Assembly: GCA_021372535.1 (NCBI GenBank)
Contig: JAJFUH010000059.1
Span: forward strand, 1-64,000
Source: a bacterium
Lineage (GTDB): Bacteria; Latescibacterota; Latescibacteria; Latescibacterales; Latescibacteraceae
Direction of reading: 5' to 3'
Length of the DNA: 64,000 bases
Part shown: positions 44,538-54,151 of the stretch, piece after piece
Numbering within the stretch: the stretch's first letter is position 1
Layout of the letters: every line of letters starts with the position of its first letter
Notes under the pieces: model-generated
The model's input: the letters and a program-made list of their open reading frames with translations, nothing else
Database searches by the model: none
Told to the model about the DNA's origin: nothing
Translations under genes and position numbers: made by a program

Positions 44538-44791
44538 AAATCCATACTGTGGTGTAGTGTAATACATTGATTATAAATAGAATATAGACCTTTGAAGTTT
44601 TTGAATTATCAACCCGTTGAAAAGCCCCGCGTTCACAACCGGTTTTCGGAAAAAGAATGGGTGCTGTCCGAGCGAGCCGAAGGCTCGTGAGTTCACACAT
44701 TCCCGAAAAACGGGCAGTGAACGGGGGAAAAGGCTTTTCACAGGGCGCCTTTTCCTTTGGATACTTTCCTTTGGGCGAGCAAAGGAAAGTA
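44538..44791. repeat. Structured dispersed repeat, copy C (inside the heme cluster)
   Basis: Third copy. The 44558-44586 block equals 76-104 of copy A. The core (from 44613) is followed by a 3' hairpin with a 12-bp stem, tactttcctttg (44762-44773) / caaaggaaagta (44780-44791), loop ggcgag. It ends 42 bp before ahbAB, so its hairpin would lie in the leader of that message. Confidence 0.85.
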
Positions 44792-44833
44792 CCGTATGTA
44801 AAATGTTAAAGTTTTTTTCCTTAGGCGAACAGC

Positions 44834-45823
44834 ATGTTACCCGTATCTCTCGACAAAAAACAGAACGACCTGCTCGCGGTCATCCAGTCGAACGTACCCG
44901 TTGTCGAAAGGCCGTTCAAAGCCATCGCGGAACTCCTCAGCTGTTCGGAACAAGAGGTTGTCGAGATGATTCACGACCTCATGGAGAAGGGCGTCATACG
45001 TGCGTTCGGCCCCGTTTTCGAAGCCCGGAAGCTCGGGTATGTCAGCACTCTTGTCGCCGCGGAGATTGAAAATTCCGGCATCGACGGTTTTACGGATGCG
45101 ATGGCTGACATTAACGAGATCACACACATCTACCTCCGCGATCATGTGCTGAATGTCTGGTTTACGATAACCGCCCGCGATTCCGGGATAAGGGACAACA
45201 TAATAGCGTGGACAAAGCGCCTTCCGGGTGTTGTGCGGATTCTGAACCTGCCCGCCGTGACAGTCTACAAGGTCAGCGCCGTGTTCGGTGAAAAGAACGC
45301 CGCATCCCCGGTATCGAAACCTGATAGGGATTGTCCGCCCCCCGATGAAGAGCATCGGGAGTTGATCAGGTTTCTTCAGAAAAAATTCCCCGTGGCGGAA
45401 AAGCCATTCGAGCTTGCCGCACAGGCTCTCGGGACGAGTGAATCATGGGTGCTCGAAACCGTGAACTCATGGATCGATGACGGTGTCATCAGGAGGTTCG
45501 GAGCCCGGCTCGATCACCAACGCGCGGGGTATTCGGCGAACGGCCTCGCGGCATGGAGCGGCATCGATGTCGATGCGCTCGGTCATACGTTCGCCGCATT
45601 GCCGCGGGTCAGCCACTGTTACAGAAGGCTCACTCACGGGGACTGGCCGTACGAACTGTACACGATGGTTCACGCCCGCTCGGACAGTGAGCTCGACGAC
45701 CTCGTTCGCGGAATGGTTTCGCTCGCCCCGGACGCCGGCATGGTTGTCCTTAAAACCCTCAGGGAACTCAAGAAAACGACAATGTACTATTTCATGGAGG
45801 ATGGAAGATGGGATACCCGGTAA
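44834..45823 (+). CDS. Fused AhbA-AhbB siroheme decarboxylase
   Basis: A 329-aa protein made of two Lrp/AsnC-like halves. Residues 1-~155 ([42 protein letters not shown]) resemble one siroheme decarboxylase subunit; residues ~170-329 ([62 protein letters not shown]) resemble AhbB. The helix-turn-helix-like parts bind no DNA in this family. It would convert siroheme to 12,18-didecarboxysiroheme. In most Ahb organisms the subunits are separate, so the fusion is notable. It is 16 nt overlapping with hemB. Confidence 0.87.
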   Translation: MLPVSLDKKQNDLLAVIQSNVPVVERPFKAIAELLSCSEQEVVEMIHDLMEKGVIRAFGPVFEARKLGYVSTLVAAEIENSGIDGFTDAMADINEITHIYLRDHVLNVWFTITARDSGIRDNIIAWTKRLPGVVRILNLPAVTVYKVSAVFGEKNAASPVSKPDRDCPPPDEEHRELIRFLQKKFPVAEKPFELAAQALGTSESWVLETVNSWIDDGVIRRFGARLDHQRAGYSANGLAAWSGIDVDALGHTFAALPRVSHCYRRLTHGDWPYELYTMVHARSDSELDDLVRGMVSLAPDAGMVVLKTLRELKKTTMYYFMEDGRWDTR

Positions 45824-46779
45824 CGCGCATGAGACGTCTGCGCAGGACGCCCGAGCTCCGTTCGCTGGTAAGAGAGACAAAGCTCGATCCCGGCGATTTT
45901 ATTCTGCCCCTGTTCGTTCGTCCGGGTGACGATGTAAGACGGCCGGTGCCCTCGATGCCCGGCGTTTCCCAGATGTCGGTGGATGTACTCACGGAGGAAT
46001 GCCGTGCTGCCGTGGGCGACGGCGTCGGGGGAGTGCTCCTGTTCGGAATTCCCGACCACAAGGACCCGCTCGGCACCGGGGCGTACGATGACGACGGCAT
46101 CATTCCCCGTGCTGTGCGCGCTCTCAAATCCGAGCTGCCGCAGCTTCTTGTCATCACCGATGTCTGCATGTGCGAATACACCGACCACGGGCACTGCGGA
46201 GTCATAAAGAACGGCGATGTGGACAACGATCCGACCCTTGATCTTCTCGCCCGGGCAAGCCTCGCCTATGCCCGCGCCGGAGCGGATATCATCGCCCCAT
46301 CGGACATGATGGACGGCCGTATCGGTCATATCAGGAACGCCCTCGACGGCAGCGGATTCACCCATATACCGGTCATGGCCTACGCGGCGAAATTCGCTTC
46401 GGGGTTTTACGGCCCTTTCAGGGATGCGGCTGAATCGCCCCCGCAGTTCGGCGACCGGCGCTCCTACCAGATGGACCCGGCCAACCGCCGTGAAGCGCTC
46501 CGTGAAATTGCCCTCGATATCGAAGAGGGCGCCGACATTATCATGGTCAAACCAGCCATGCCGTACCTCGATATTATCCGCGAGGCGCGCGACCGTTTCG
46601 ATCTCCCCGTCGCGGCGTACCAGGTGAGCGGCGAGTATGCCATGATCCACGCAGCGGCCAAAAACGGCTGGCTCGATCTCGATACGGTCATGATGGAAAG
46701 CCTTGTCTCCATAAAACGCGCGGGTGCTGACATGATCCTCACCTATTTCGCCCGCAAGGCTGCGGGGATGCTCGCATGA
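45808..46779 (+). CDS. hemB: Delta-aminolevulinic acid dehydratase (porphobilinogen synthase)
   Basis: Condenses two aminolevulinate molecules. Schiff-base lysines are Lys195 ([13 protein letters not shown]) and Lys248 ([10 protein letters not shown]); the zinc-binding site is [14 protein letters not shown]. At 323 aa it is typical. The start overlaps ahbAB by 16 nt and the stop overlaps ahbD as ATGA, so translation is coupled on both sides. Confidence 0.97.
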   Translation: MGYPVTRMRRLRRTPELRSLVRETKLDPGDFILPLFVRPGDDVRRPVPSMPGVSQMSVDVLTEECRAAVGDGVGGVLLFGIPDHKDPLGTGAYDDDGIIPRAVRALKSELPQLLVITDVCMCEYTDHGHCGVIKNGDVDNDPTLDLLARASLAYARAGADIIAPSDMMDGRIGHIRNALDGSGFTHIPVMAYAAKFASGFYGPFRDAAESPPQFGDRRSYQMDPANRREALREIALDIEEGADIIMVKPAMPYLDIIREARDRFDLPVAAYQVSGEYAMIHAAAKNGWLDLDTVMMESLVSIKRAGADMILTYFARKAAGMLA

Positions 46780-47864
46780 CCGTTCCGCCCCTGCGTCTCC
46801 TGGCACTCGAAATTACCCGTACCTGCACCCTCGCGTGCAGGCACTGCCGCGGCGATTCGCGGAACGAAGTGTACCCCGACGAGCTCTCTCTCGGCGAGAT
46901 CGGGCGGATACTCGACAGCGCCGCCTCGTTCTCGAAACCGATCGTCATCGTCACCGGCGGGGAACCGCTCGTACGGCCCGATGTGTTCGATATTACCGCA
47001 TATTCCTCCTCCCTCGGGCTGACAACGGTACTCGCCACATGCGGACAGCATCTCAGCGAAAACGCCGCCCGGAAACTCATCGACACCGGCGTGTCGCGTA
47101 TCAGTGTGAGCCTGGACGGCGCCGATGCGCGGACGCATGACAGCTTCCGGGGCATCCCCGGGGCGTTTGAAGCCGCTCTCAGAGGTATTGCCGCCGCACG
47201 GTCACAGGGGCTTGCATTCCAGATAAACAGCACCATTACATCGCTCAACATAGGCGAACTCGATGCCATTCACGACCTGGCGGTCTCCCTCGGCGCGGTC
47301 GCGTTTCATCCGTTTCTCCTCGTTCCCATGGGTCGCGGAAAGGGGCTGTCCGATAATGCGCTTCCACCTGAAGAATACGAATCGGCGCTCATCCGTATTG
47401 CAGAGATAGCCGAACGCTCTCCCATCGAACTCAAACCCACATGCAGCCCCCATTACGGCAGGGTTGCCCGACAGCTCAGGCGCAGTCGCCCCGACATGGC
47501 GGTTCACCCGGAAAACCGGTCCAATCCCCACGGAAATCATAAAAATGGCCTGATCATGACACGGGGATGTCTCGGCGGCTACGGATTCGTATTCGTATCC
47601 CATGTCGGCGCGGTGCAGATGTGCGGGTTTCTTGAGCTTGAGGCGGGCAATCTCCGCAGGGAATCGTATGACCTGAAGTCGATCTGGGAAACATCCCCCC
47701 TCTTCAACGCCGTACGCGACCGTAACAACTACCGTGGAACCTGCGGGAAATGTGAATACTGGCAGGTATGCGGAGGATGCAGAGCCCGGGCTTACTATCT
47801 TTCCGGCGATTATCTCGCGGAAGAACCGAACTGTCTCTATATACCCGGAGGGGAAGAAGAATAA
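46776..47864 (+). CDS. ahbD: AhbD-like radical SAM/SPASM heme synthase
   Basis: Converts iron-coproporphyrin III to heme by two oxidative decarboxylations. Radical SAM motif [33 protein letters not shown], and C-terminal [36 protein letters not shown]. It overlaps hemB by 4 nt. NirJ2 is an alternative name for close relatives. Position next to AhbC and AhbAB makes AhbD most likely. Confidence 0.87.
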   Translation: MTVPPLRLLALEITRTCTLACRHCRGDSRNEVYPDELSLGEIGRILDSAASFSKPIVIVTGGEPLVRPDVFDITAYSSSLGLTTVLATCGQHLSENAARKLIDTGVSRISVSLDGADARTHDSFRGIPGAFEAALRGIAAARSQGLAFQINSTITSLNIGELDAIHDLAVSLGAVAFHPFLLVPMGRGKGLSDNALPPEEYESALIRIAEIAERSPIELKPTCSPHYGRVARQLRRSRPDMAVHPENRSNPHGNHKNGLIMTRGCLGGYGFVFVSHVGAVQMCGFLELEAGNLRRESYDLKSIWETSPLFNAVRDRNNYRGTCGKCEYWQVCGGCRARAYYLSGDYLAEEPNCLYIPGGEEE

Positions 47865-47937
47865 ACGCATACATGGCTGAATCATGGAAAACCGTCCGAA
47901 ATAAACCATCATCATGTTTCGATAAAGGAAAAAGCAG

Positions 47938-49233
47938 ATGAAACCGCTTTCGTTCGACAGATCACAGACGCTCCATGAACGCGCCGCGCAATCGATTGTC
48001 GGAGGTGTCAATTCGCCTGCCCGCGCTTTCAGGTCGGTCGGCGGCACGCCGCTTTTCGCCGCCCGCGCCGAGGGATATCATGTATGGGATGCGGATGGCA
48101 ACCGGTACATCGACTACATCGGCTCGTGGGGGCCAATGATCGCCGGTCATGCCCATCCCGAAGTCATCGCTGCGATAAACCATGCCGCAGCCCTTGGAAC
48201 GAGCTACGGTGTCTCGACCGAGCGGGAGATTCTCATCGCCGAAAAAATCCGCTCCATGATGCCCTCCATCGAGATGCTCCGCATGGTCAATTCCGGCACC
48301 GAGGCTGCGATGAGCGCCATCCGTCTCGCGCGGGGATATACCGGCCGCAGCAAGATCATCAAATTCGCGGGCTGTTATCACGGGCACGGCGACAGCTTCC
48401 TTATCAAGGCCGGTTCGGGCGCGCTCACCCATGGTGTCCCGGACAGCGCCGGTATACCGCCGTCGATAGCCTCCGATACACTCGTGGCGGAATTCAACAG
48501 CCTCGATTCGGTCGACCGACTTCTTACAGCACACGCCAGCGCTGTCGCGGCGATAATCGTCGAACCGGTGGTCGGCAACATGGGCACAGTCCCGCCTGAG
48601 CCCGGATTTCTCGAAGGGCTCCGGAAACGGACGGCTGATAACGGCATCCTCCTGATTTTCGATGAGGTTATCACCGGATTCCGTCTCGCGCGGGGAGGCG
48701 CGCAGGGGCTGTTCGGAGTTATTCCCGATCTCACGACGCTCGGCAAGATTGTCGGCGGCGGCCTGCCGGTCGGTGTCTATGGCGGGAAAGCCGAAATTAT
48801 GAGCAGGCTGGCTCCCCTCGGCCCCGTCTACCAGGCCGGAACTCTCTCGGGAAATCCCCTTGCCGTCGCAGCCGGGCTTGCCACCCTCAATCTCATCGAC
48901 AACGGGGAAACCTACACCCGTCTCGAAAAAACCGGAAAACAACTTGCGGACGGTTTTGCTGAAGCTGCCGCGCAGGCCGGAGTTCCCGTAACCGTAAACC
49001 GTGCCGGTTCGATGATGACCGTATTTTTCAATGAAGGCCCCGTGACTGATTACTCCGGCGCATCGAAAAGCGATACCGCGCGTTTCTCACGGTTTTTCAG
49101 GGGTATGCTGAACCGCGGGATACTGCTGCCCCCCTCGCAGTACGAAGCGATGTTCGTATCGACCGCCCATGACGATCGGGCGATAGAAATGACAATCGCT
49201 GCCGCCGGAGAATCGTTGAATGAGTGCCGCTGA
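47938..49233 (+). CDS. hemL: Glutamate-1-semialdehyde 2,1-aminomutase
   Basis: PLP enzyme making aminolevulinate. Family blocks: GGVNSPARAFRSVGGTP, NSGTEAAMSAIRLARG, FDEVITGFR, and Lys270 in LGKIVGGGLPVGVYGG. At 431 aa it is normal. It closes the heme cluster, followed by a terminator serving mainly the opposite strand. Confidence 0.97.
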   Translation: MKPLSFDRSQTLHERAAQSIVGGVNSPARAFRSVGGTPLFAARAEGYHVWDADGNRYIDYIGSWGPMIAGHAHPEVIAAINHAAALGTSYGVSTEREILIAEKIRSMMPSIEMLRMVNSGTEAAMSAIRLARGYTGRSKIIKFAGCYHGHGDSFLIKAGSGALTHGVPDSAGIPPSIASDTLVAEFNSLDSVDRLLTAHASAVAAIIVEPVVGNMGTVPPEPGFLEGLRKRTADNGILLIFDEVITGFRLARGGAQGLFGVIPDLTTLGKIVGGGLPVGVYGGKAEIMSRLAPLGPVYQAGTLSGNPLAVAAGLATLNLIDNGETYTRLEKTGKQLADGFAEAAAQAGVPVTVNRAGSMMTVFFNEGPVTDYSGASKSDTARFSRFFRGMLNRGILLPPSQYEAMFVSTAHDDRAIEMTIAAAGESLNECR

Positions 49234-49267
49234 TAGTGTGAAAGGTCAATTCTTTTAAACAAAAAAA

Positions 49268-49297
49268 GAAAGGGCCGGTATAGTTACCAGCCCTTTC
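49268..49297 (-). terminator. Rho-independent terminator between hemL and the pilin gene
   Basis: gaaagggc and gccctttc form the stem, with inner ggta/tacc. The adjoining 49259-49267 run gives T on the minus strand, so it mainly ends the pilin transcript. It may also end hemL. Confidence 0.85.
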
Positions 49298-49328
49298 CTG
49301 AGCATATCGAGAGTTATTCCCGGGGGTA

Positions 49329-49742
49329 TTACCAGGTAAGATTGGATCCTGCCAGGACATCCTGGGCCATATCGATACCGAGGGTCAAGCCGTCGTCGGT
49401 GTCAGAGTCGCCGTTGACATCGATAGCTTCTTTGGCTCCGGCAAGATTATCCGCCGTGGTGAATCTGTAGGTGAACCGTGCATTTTCAGGCTGTGAGAAA
49501 CCGATCTCGGCGCAGTCAGTTCCTTCCCAGTTCGGGCTGAATTCGATATAAGCGTTGCTGGTGAAGTAATAGGTTTTTTCGCCCTGAACGATCTGGCCCA
49601 GAATCTGCTTGGCTTCACTCGTTTTGGCCTTGCCGATCAGGCTTGAGAATTTCGGAATGGCGATCGAGGCAAGAATACCGATAATAACGACCACGATCAT
49701 GAGCTCAACCAGCGTAAAACCTTTTTCGCTTCTCCGGAACAT
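49329..49742 (-). CDS. Type IV pilin-like protein 1
   Basis: A 137-aa class III-signal protein: short leader ending in G before [24 protein letters not shown], with Glu5 of the mature pilin helix conserved. The C-terminal half contains VNGDSDTDDG, an acidic calcium-binding-like loop. The start follows AAGGAGG. It could be a major pilin or a type II secretion pseudopilin. A sigma-54 promoter lies upstream and the PilSR pair nearby. Confidence 0.88.
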   Translation of the reverse strand: MFRRSEKGFTLVELMIVVVIIGILASIAIPKFSSLIGKAKTSEAKQILGQIVQGEKTYYFTSNAYIEFSPNWEGTDCAEIGFSQPENARFTYRFTTADNLAGAKEAIDVNGDSDTDDGLTLGIDMAQDVLAGSNLTW

Positions 49743-49857
49743 GACAAACCTCCTTGGATTGTGTGGTGTTGAGTAAGGATGCCTGAGACTATACCAACGT
49801 TTATTAAATCTCCAGCCCCTTGTGTGTTACTGTTCATTATGCATGTGTCTGTAAATT

Positions 49858-49873
49858 TGCAAACTCTATGCCA
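49858..49873 (-). promoter_or_regulatory. Sigma-54 promoter of pilin 1
   Basis: Minus strand tggcatagagtttgca matches the -24/-12 consensus (TGGCA, then TTGCA) with correct spacing. The predicted start is about 105 nt upstream of the gene. The sigma-54 regulator PilR is encoded 1 kb away. Confidence 0.75.
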
Positions 49874-50204
49874 GAAATATTGAATGGCCGTATCTTATTA
49901 AACAACAATGCTATAACGTTTTTTATGCTCAGCGGGAAACACTGCTTCGTTTCCCTATTTCTCCCAGATTGATACACCCCCTTTCATTTTGAAGCATTTC
50001 ATCATTTCATTCCCTGGCGGAAAATTTATATCCGGCCGCGATGTAGTTTTTATGGAATGCAGTATATCTCCAGCTTCATGAGGTTAAAATATAATCTGAT
50101 TGTACGAATATAACAAAGCGAATCATTGTAAAGGGTGAACGAACCGGTATATCGTGCTCTCCGCTATATCAATTGCCGGTCAACGGCTCGCGTTATGCCC
50201 CGGT
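49874..50204. other. Intergenic region between pilin genes
   Basis: Beyond the promoter for pilin 1 no gene is evident. Enhancer sites for the activator could lie here, but no inverted repeat is strong enough to call. Confidence 0.35.
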
Positions 50205-50630
50205 CTACCATGCGAAGTCGTTACCGGCGCTTCCCGACATGACACCTTCGGTCCCGTCAAGCTTGACTGTCATGCCGTCATCGCCGTCGCCATCGTAATT
50301 AATATCGTTAGCGGCTCCGTTTTCCTTGCCATACGCCGTTTCATCAGCGATAACATAACTATAGGTAAAATGACCGTCAGGTTGCTGAAATCCCAGTTCA
50401 GGGGACTCTTCGCCAAAATCGAATTCTTCATACTGATTATGCACGTAATAATAAGTTTTCTCAAGATTAATGACATGCCACAGCCCCTGCTTGAGCTCGG
50501 TGAGCTTGGCGCGAGCAATAAAGGCGCCGAATTTCGGGATCGCAATCGAGGCAAGAATACCGATAATCACTACAACGATCATCAATTCCACGAGGGTGAA
50601 CCCTTTCTCGCAAACCTTCCTGTGGCGCAT
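50205..50630 (-). CDS. Type IV pilin-like protein 2
   Basis: A 141-aa relative of pilin 1: leader ...KVCEKG, then [28 protein letters not shown] with mature Glu5, and an acidic YDGDGDDG loop near the C-terminus. The start at 50630 has GGCGGG upstream; the frame is open to 50681. Highly identical N-terminus and different C-terminus suggest a paralogous pair. A sigma-54-like promoter lies just upstream. Confidence 0.88.
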   Translation of the reverse strand: MRHRKVCEKGFTLVELMIVVVIIGILASIAIPKFGAFIARAKLTELKQGLWHVINLEKTYYYVHNQYEEFDFGEESPELGFQQPDGHFTYSYVIADETAYGKENGAANDINYDGDGDDGMTVKLDGTEGVMSGSAGNDFAW

Positions 50631-50676
50631 CGTTTTTCCCGCCTTTCGTATGAACATGTTTTTGATATCATTGATT

Positions 50677-50692
50677 CGCAAAAATCATGCTA
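50677..50692 (-). promoter_or_regulatory. Sigma-54-like promoter of pilin 2
   Basis: Minus strand tagcatgatttttgcg aligns with the -24/-12 consensus at 9-10 of 12 defined positions, keeping the GC of -12 but having AG for the GG of -24. It is about 47 nt before the start codon. Weaker than the pilin 1 site. Confidence 0.5.
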
Positions 50693-50826
50693 AAAATTCT
50701 CAGGATGCTGTAACGGATTGTTAATATGTTATTATATAAATGATTATCCAAAAAAAAAATTTCCACCCGTAAAAAAATTTATCGTTCCATGCCCCATATT
50801 GAAACATATCTATTCAAAGTGGAACA

Positions 50827-52182
50827 TCACAACCCGTATTTCTCGATTTTCCGGTCGAGCGTCGAACGACCGATTCCGAGAACCTCCGCCACTTTCTGTT
50901 TCTGCCCGTTATACTGGGCAAGGACCCAGTGTATGTATGCTTTTTCTATCTCCTCCATATTGGGTATCGGCTTTTCCTGTTCATTGACGAGCTGCTGCAT
51001 GACCTGCGGATTGACCATATGGTCGGGGAGTACTTCGGCTGTGATGGTTCCCGGACCGGTCAGGGCGATGATCCGCTCCACGACATTTTCAAGTTCGCGG
51101 ATGTTGCCCGGCCAGGAATAATTTTTAATAATATCCATGACTTTCCTGTCAACAGTGCCGGGGGTATAATCCCGTGATGGGTCTTTGAACTTGAGAAAAT
51201 GAAAGAACAGGAGCTCGATATCTTCCTGACGCTCGCGAAGGGGTGGAATATTGATATTGATGACATTGAGGCGGTAATAGAGGTCTTTACGGAAACCGCC
51301 GTTTCTGATAGCATCATCGAGATTTTCATTTGTTGCGGCGATGAGGCGGAAGTCCACTTTCACGGGGGAATGACCGCCCACAGGCAGAATTTCCTTTTCC
51401 TGGATGGCACGGAGGATTTTAACCTGTATGGAAGGGATCGTATTCCCGACCTCGTCAAGGAAAAAGGTGCCTCTTTCGGCCATTTTCATAAGGCCGTCCT
51501 TATCCTTGACCGCTCCGGTGAACGACCCTTTCAAATGCCCGAAGAGCTCGCTTTCGAGCAATTCACTGGGAATCGCGCCGCAGTTTATCGCAACAAACGG
51601 TCCCTCCGCCCGCGGGGAAAGGTCATGGAGCGCCCGCGCGGCAACCTCTTTCCCGGTGCCGCTTTCACCGGTTACGAGGACTGTCGACTCGGTGGCGGCA
51701 ACCTTGCGGATAAGCTCCTTGACAGCGGTGATTTTCTCCGAGGTTCCTATGATCATATCGAGACCGGTCGTCCGCTTCAGGTTTGCCTTCAGGTTCCTGT
51801 TTTCCCTGATGAGTTCCTCCATCCTGAGTGTGCGCCTGACATAGTTCATGAGTTCTCTGTTCTTGAACGGTTTCTCGATAAAGAACGAAGCTCCGAGGTT
51901 AAGCGCGGCAATGGCCTGGTCCTTGGTTGCATGGGCGGTCATGATAATAATGGGTATCTCATAACGGTCATTGACCTTTTCAATAAGGCCGATTCCGTCC
52001 AGCCCGGGCATTTTAAGGTCGGTAATGATGAGTCCATACGCGCCCGTCTCCTTTTCAATCATTTCGAGAGCATGGACACCGTCTTCGGCGCATGCAACCT
52101 CAAACCCATCCTTTTCAAGCATGATCTGCAGCGTGTCCCTCATGCTCTGTTCATCATCGACCACAAGTATCTTCTCAGGCAT
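50827..52182 (-). CDS. PilR/NtrC-family sigma-54-dependent response regulator
   Basis: A 451-aa regulator: receiver with phospho-acceptor Asp55 (LIITDLKMPGLDG), AAA+ domain with Walker A GESGTGKE (172-179), GSFTGA (219-224) in place of GAFTGA for sigma-54 contact, and a Fis-type helix-turn-helix (QKVAEVLGIGRSTLDRKIEKYGL). Its ATG overlaps the kinase stop. Sigma-54-type promoters before both pilins make them likely targets. Confidence 0.94.
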   Translation of the reverse strand: MPEKILVVDDEQSMRDTLQIMLEKDGFEVACAEDGVHALEMIEKETGAYGLIITDLKMPGLDGIGLIEKVNDRYEIPIIIMTAHATKDQAIAALNLGASFFIEKPFKNRELMNYVRRTLRMEELIRENRNLKANLKRTTGLDMIIGTSEKITAVKELIRKVAATESTVLVTGESGTGKEVAARALHDLSPRAEGPFVAINCGAIPSELLESELFGHLKGSFTGAVKDKDGLMKMAERGTFFLDEVGNTIPSIQVKILRAIQEKEILPVGGHSPVKVDFRLIAATNENLDDAIRNGGFRKDLYYRLNVININIPPLRERQEDIELLFFHFLKFKDPSRDYTPGTVDRKVMDIIKNYSWPGNIRELENVVERIIALTGPGTITAEVLPDHMVNPQVMQQLVNEQEKPIPNMEEIEKAYIHWVLAQYNGQKQKVAEVLGIGRSTLDRKIEKYGL

Positions 52183-53843
52183 CAGTCCGCTCCCTTCAGG
52201 GGAAGATCAAGCGCAACCTCAGCTCCGCCATTTACCCTGTTCTGCGCAAAAACGCGCCCGTTATTGCTTATCACCATTTTACGAACGATTGCCAGTCCGA
52301 GGCCCGTTCCCTCCTTTTTTGTGGAAAAGAACGGCTCAAACATATGTCCGAGAGCTTCTTTGGGGAATCCCGTACCCGTATCGCTCACGACAAGCCTTAC
52401 GTACTCATTTTCAGGATATTCACCATCCTCGATGGCCAATTCTATTTCACCGGTACCGGCAAGGTTTTCAAGGCTGTTGATGATGAGGTTGATCAGAATC
52501 TGTTTCAGATGATCGGGATCGAACAGCGCAACCGTCCCGCCGTTGACGAGGTTTCTGACGATAACGGTTTCGGTATTCCGGGGATCGTTCTCTATCAGGA
52601 CAAGAACATCCTCTATTATGGCGCCGATATCGACCATCTGGATATGAGGGGTCTGTATCCGGGCAAATTGTAAAAAATCGGCGCTGATAAGCTGCAGGCG
52701 GGCGGATTCTTTTTCAATGATTTTCATCAGTTTTATATTATGCGGATCGCTGGTATCAACGCTTTCGGAAAGAAGTTCGACAGCGCTGCATATCGAGGCG
52801 AGGGGATTCTTTATCTCGTGGGCGATTGCCGCGGATAACTCGCCAATGGCTGCCATCCTGTCGGATTGACGGATCATTTCGAGGAGCTTGTTCTTTTCGG
52901 TGAGGTCCTTGAAATTGACAATAATTCCCCTGCTGCTGCCATCCGTATCATATAACGTCACCAGGGTTAATCCGATGGGAAGCGGGTCTCCTTTCGGAGG
53001 GGATATCGTAATTTCCATCTCAGAGGGCTGGATCGGTTCACGGAGTCCGTGCTCGATAATCTTCACCAGCTCGCCGGAGCATTTACCAAATATTCCATTA
53101 TACCGTTTTCCTTCAATTATGGCATTTCCGATCTGAAGAATCCTTTTTGCCGCGCGGTTCATGTACATGATCGAACCCGAGCTGTCCACCGCAATCAGAC
53201 CGTTGGTCATACACTGAAGAATATCCGTTGTATCGAGCCTCGCTCTTTTAAGAAGCTTCAGCGCACTGATGAGGGCTGTGTCTTTTTTTATGACCCGCTC
53301 GGCAAAATAGCTTGAAAAGAAGCCGACAGCGATAATGAGCGCGCTGAACATGAATGTCTGGAGGATAATACTGTTCCTGGTATCTTCCGCGATAAAAAAG
53401 GGATCAAGAAACGGACAGATAACAAAAACGGAGGACAAGAAAAATACAATCGCCAGCAGGGAAAAGAAAAACGTGTACAACCGCCGGAAAAAGAGCGATG
53501 CACACATGATCGAGAGAAAATAAAACCCGACAAACGAGGCATCATATCCGCCGGCTGCATAGTTGATCGTGACAATGATCACCGTTATGAGAAAAATATC
53601 GAATGATATCTGTATGGCGAGAAGAGGCCGTGAAGTCCCCAGCATGTAATGGCTTAACCAGTAGAGAAGCGTGAGAAGGTATGTTCCCAGCACGATAATG
53701 GCGATGGGCGTTTTGTTGATGACATCCTGCGGGAGGGTTATAATCGCCATTCCGAGGGTTGCGGTGACAATTGCCGGTCTCAGTATGAGCATCCACCGGA
53801 CGATCATCCAGTCCCTGGTTTTTTTTATCCCTCTTCCTTTCAT
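52182..53843 (-). CDS. PilS-like membrane sensor histidine kinase
   Basis: A 553-aa kinase with six N-terminal membrane helices (about 18-180), a PAS domain (about 205-310), phospho-accepting His342 in IGELSAAIAHEIKNPLAS, and ATPase boxes (DPDHLKQILINLIINSLENL, VSDTGTGFP, GTGLGLAIVRKMV). The six-helix plus PAS layout matches PilS. GGAG lies 5-6 nt before the ATG. It is co-transcribed with the regulator. Confidence 0.93.
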   Translation of the reverse strand: MKGRGIKKTRDWMIVRWMLILRPAIVTATLGMAIITLPQDVINKTPIAIIVLGTYLLTLLYWLSHYMLGTSRPLLAIQISFDIFLITVIIVTINYAAGGYDASFVGFYFLSIMCASLFFRRLYTFFFSLLAIVFFLSSVFVICPFLDPFFIAEDTRNSIILQTFMFSALIIAVGFFSSYFAERVIKKDTALISALKLLKRARLDTTDILQCMTNGLIAVDSSGSIMYMNRAAKRILQIGNAIIEGKRYNGIFGKCSGELVKIIEHGLREPIQPSEMEITISPPKGDPLPIGLTLVTLYDTDGSSRGIIVNFKDLTEKNKLLEMIRQSDRMAAIGELSAAIAHEIKNPLASICSAVELLSESVDTSDPHNIKLMKIIEKESARLQLISADFLQFARIQTPHIQMVDIGAIIEDVLVLIENDPRNTETVIVRNLVNGGTVALFDPDHLKQILINLIINSLENLAGTGEIELAIEDGEYPENEYVRLVVSDTGTGFPKEALGHMFEPFFSTKKEGTGLGLAIVRKMVISNNGRVFAQNRVNGGAEVALDLPLKGAD

Positions 53844-53896
53844 GTGTTCTCCATGGAACGAACCGCCCGCCTGCGCAGACCGGTATATACCGCTTA

Positions 53897-54151
53897 TTAC
53901 CTGCGCTCGTCAATCCTGATAATGGTTACCACACGCCTGACGGTATCGGAAAACACGACATCATGGAGCCGCCGCGCCAGGTTAAAAAGGTCATCGGGGC
54001 TTCCCTCGACAATCGTACCCATAACCGATACCTCGTGGGGCAGCCCGCATGAATCGAGCACCTCCAGAACCGGGGAGACTTCCCTCGATATTCCCGGGCT
54101 GCAGGTGCCGAGCGGATAAACGCTGATTTCCATACGGGCGTTCGTATTCAC
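53897..54151 (-). CDS. Thiamine-binding-like protein (MTH1187/YkoF family)
   Basis: An 84-aa protein: MEISVYPLGTCSPGISREVSPVLEVLDSCGLPHEVSVMGTIVEG then FNLARRLHDVVF and TIIRIDERR, matching the PF01910 ferredoxin-like family, members of which bind thiamine or related molecules. A GTG start overlaps the previous stop as GTGA with AAGGAG upstream. It sits between a tRNA methyltransferase and the PilSR pair, so co-expression is likely; the link is not obvious. Confidence 0.85.
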   Translation of the reverse strand: MNTNARMEISVYPLGTCSPGISREVSPVLEVLDSCGLPHEVSVMGTIVEGSPDDLFNLARRLHDVVFSDTVRRVVTIIRIDERR

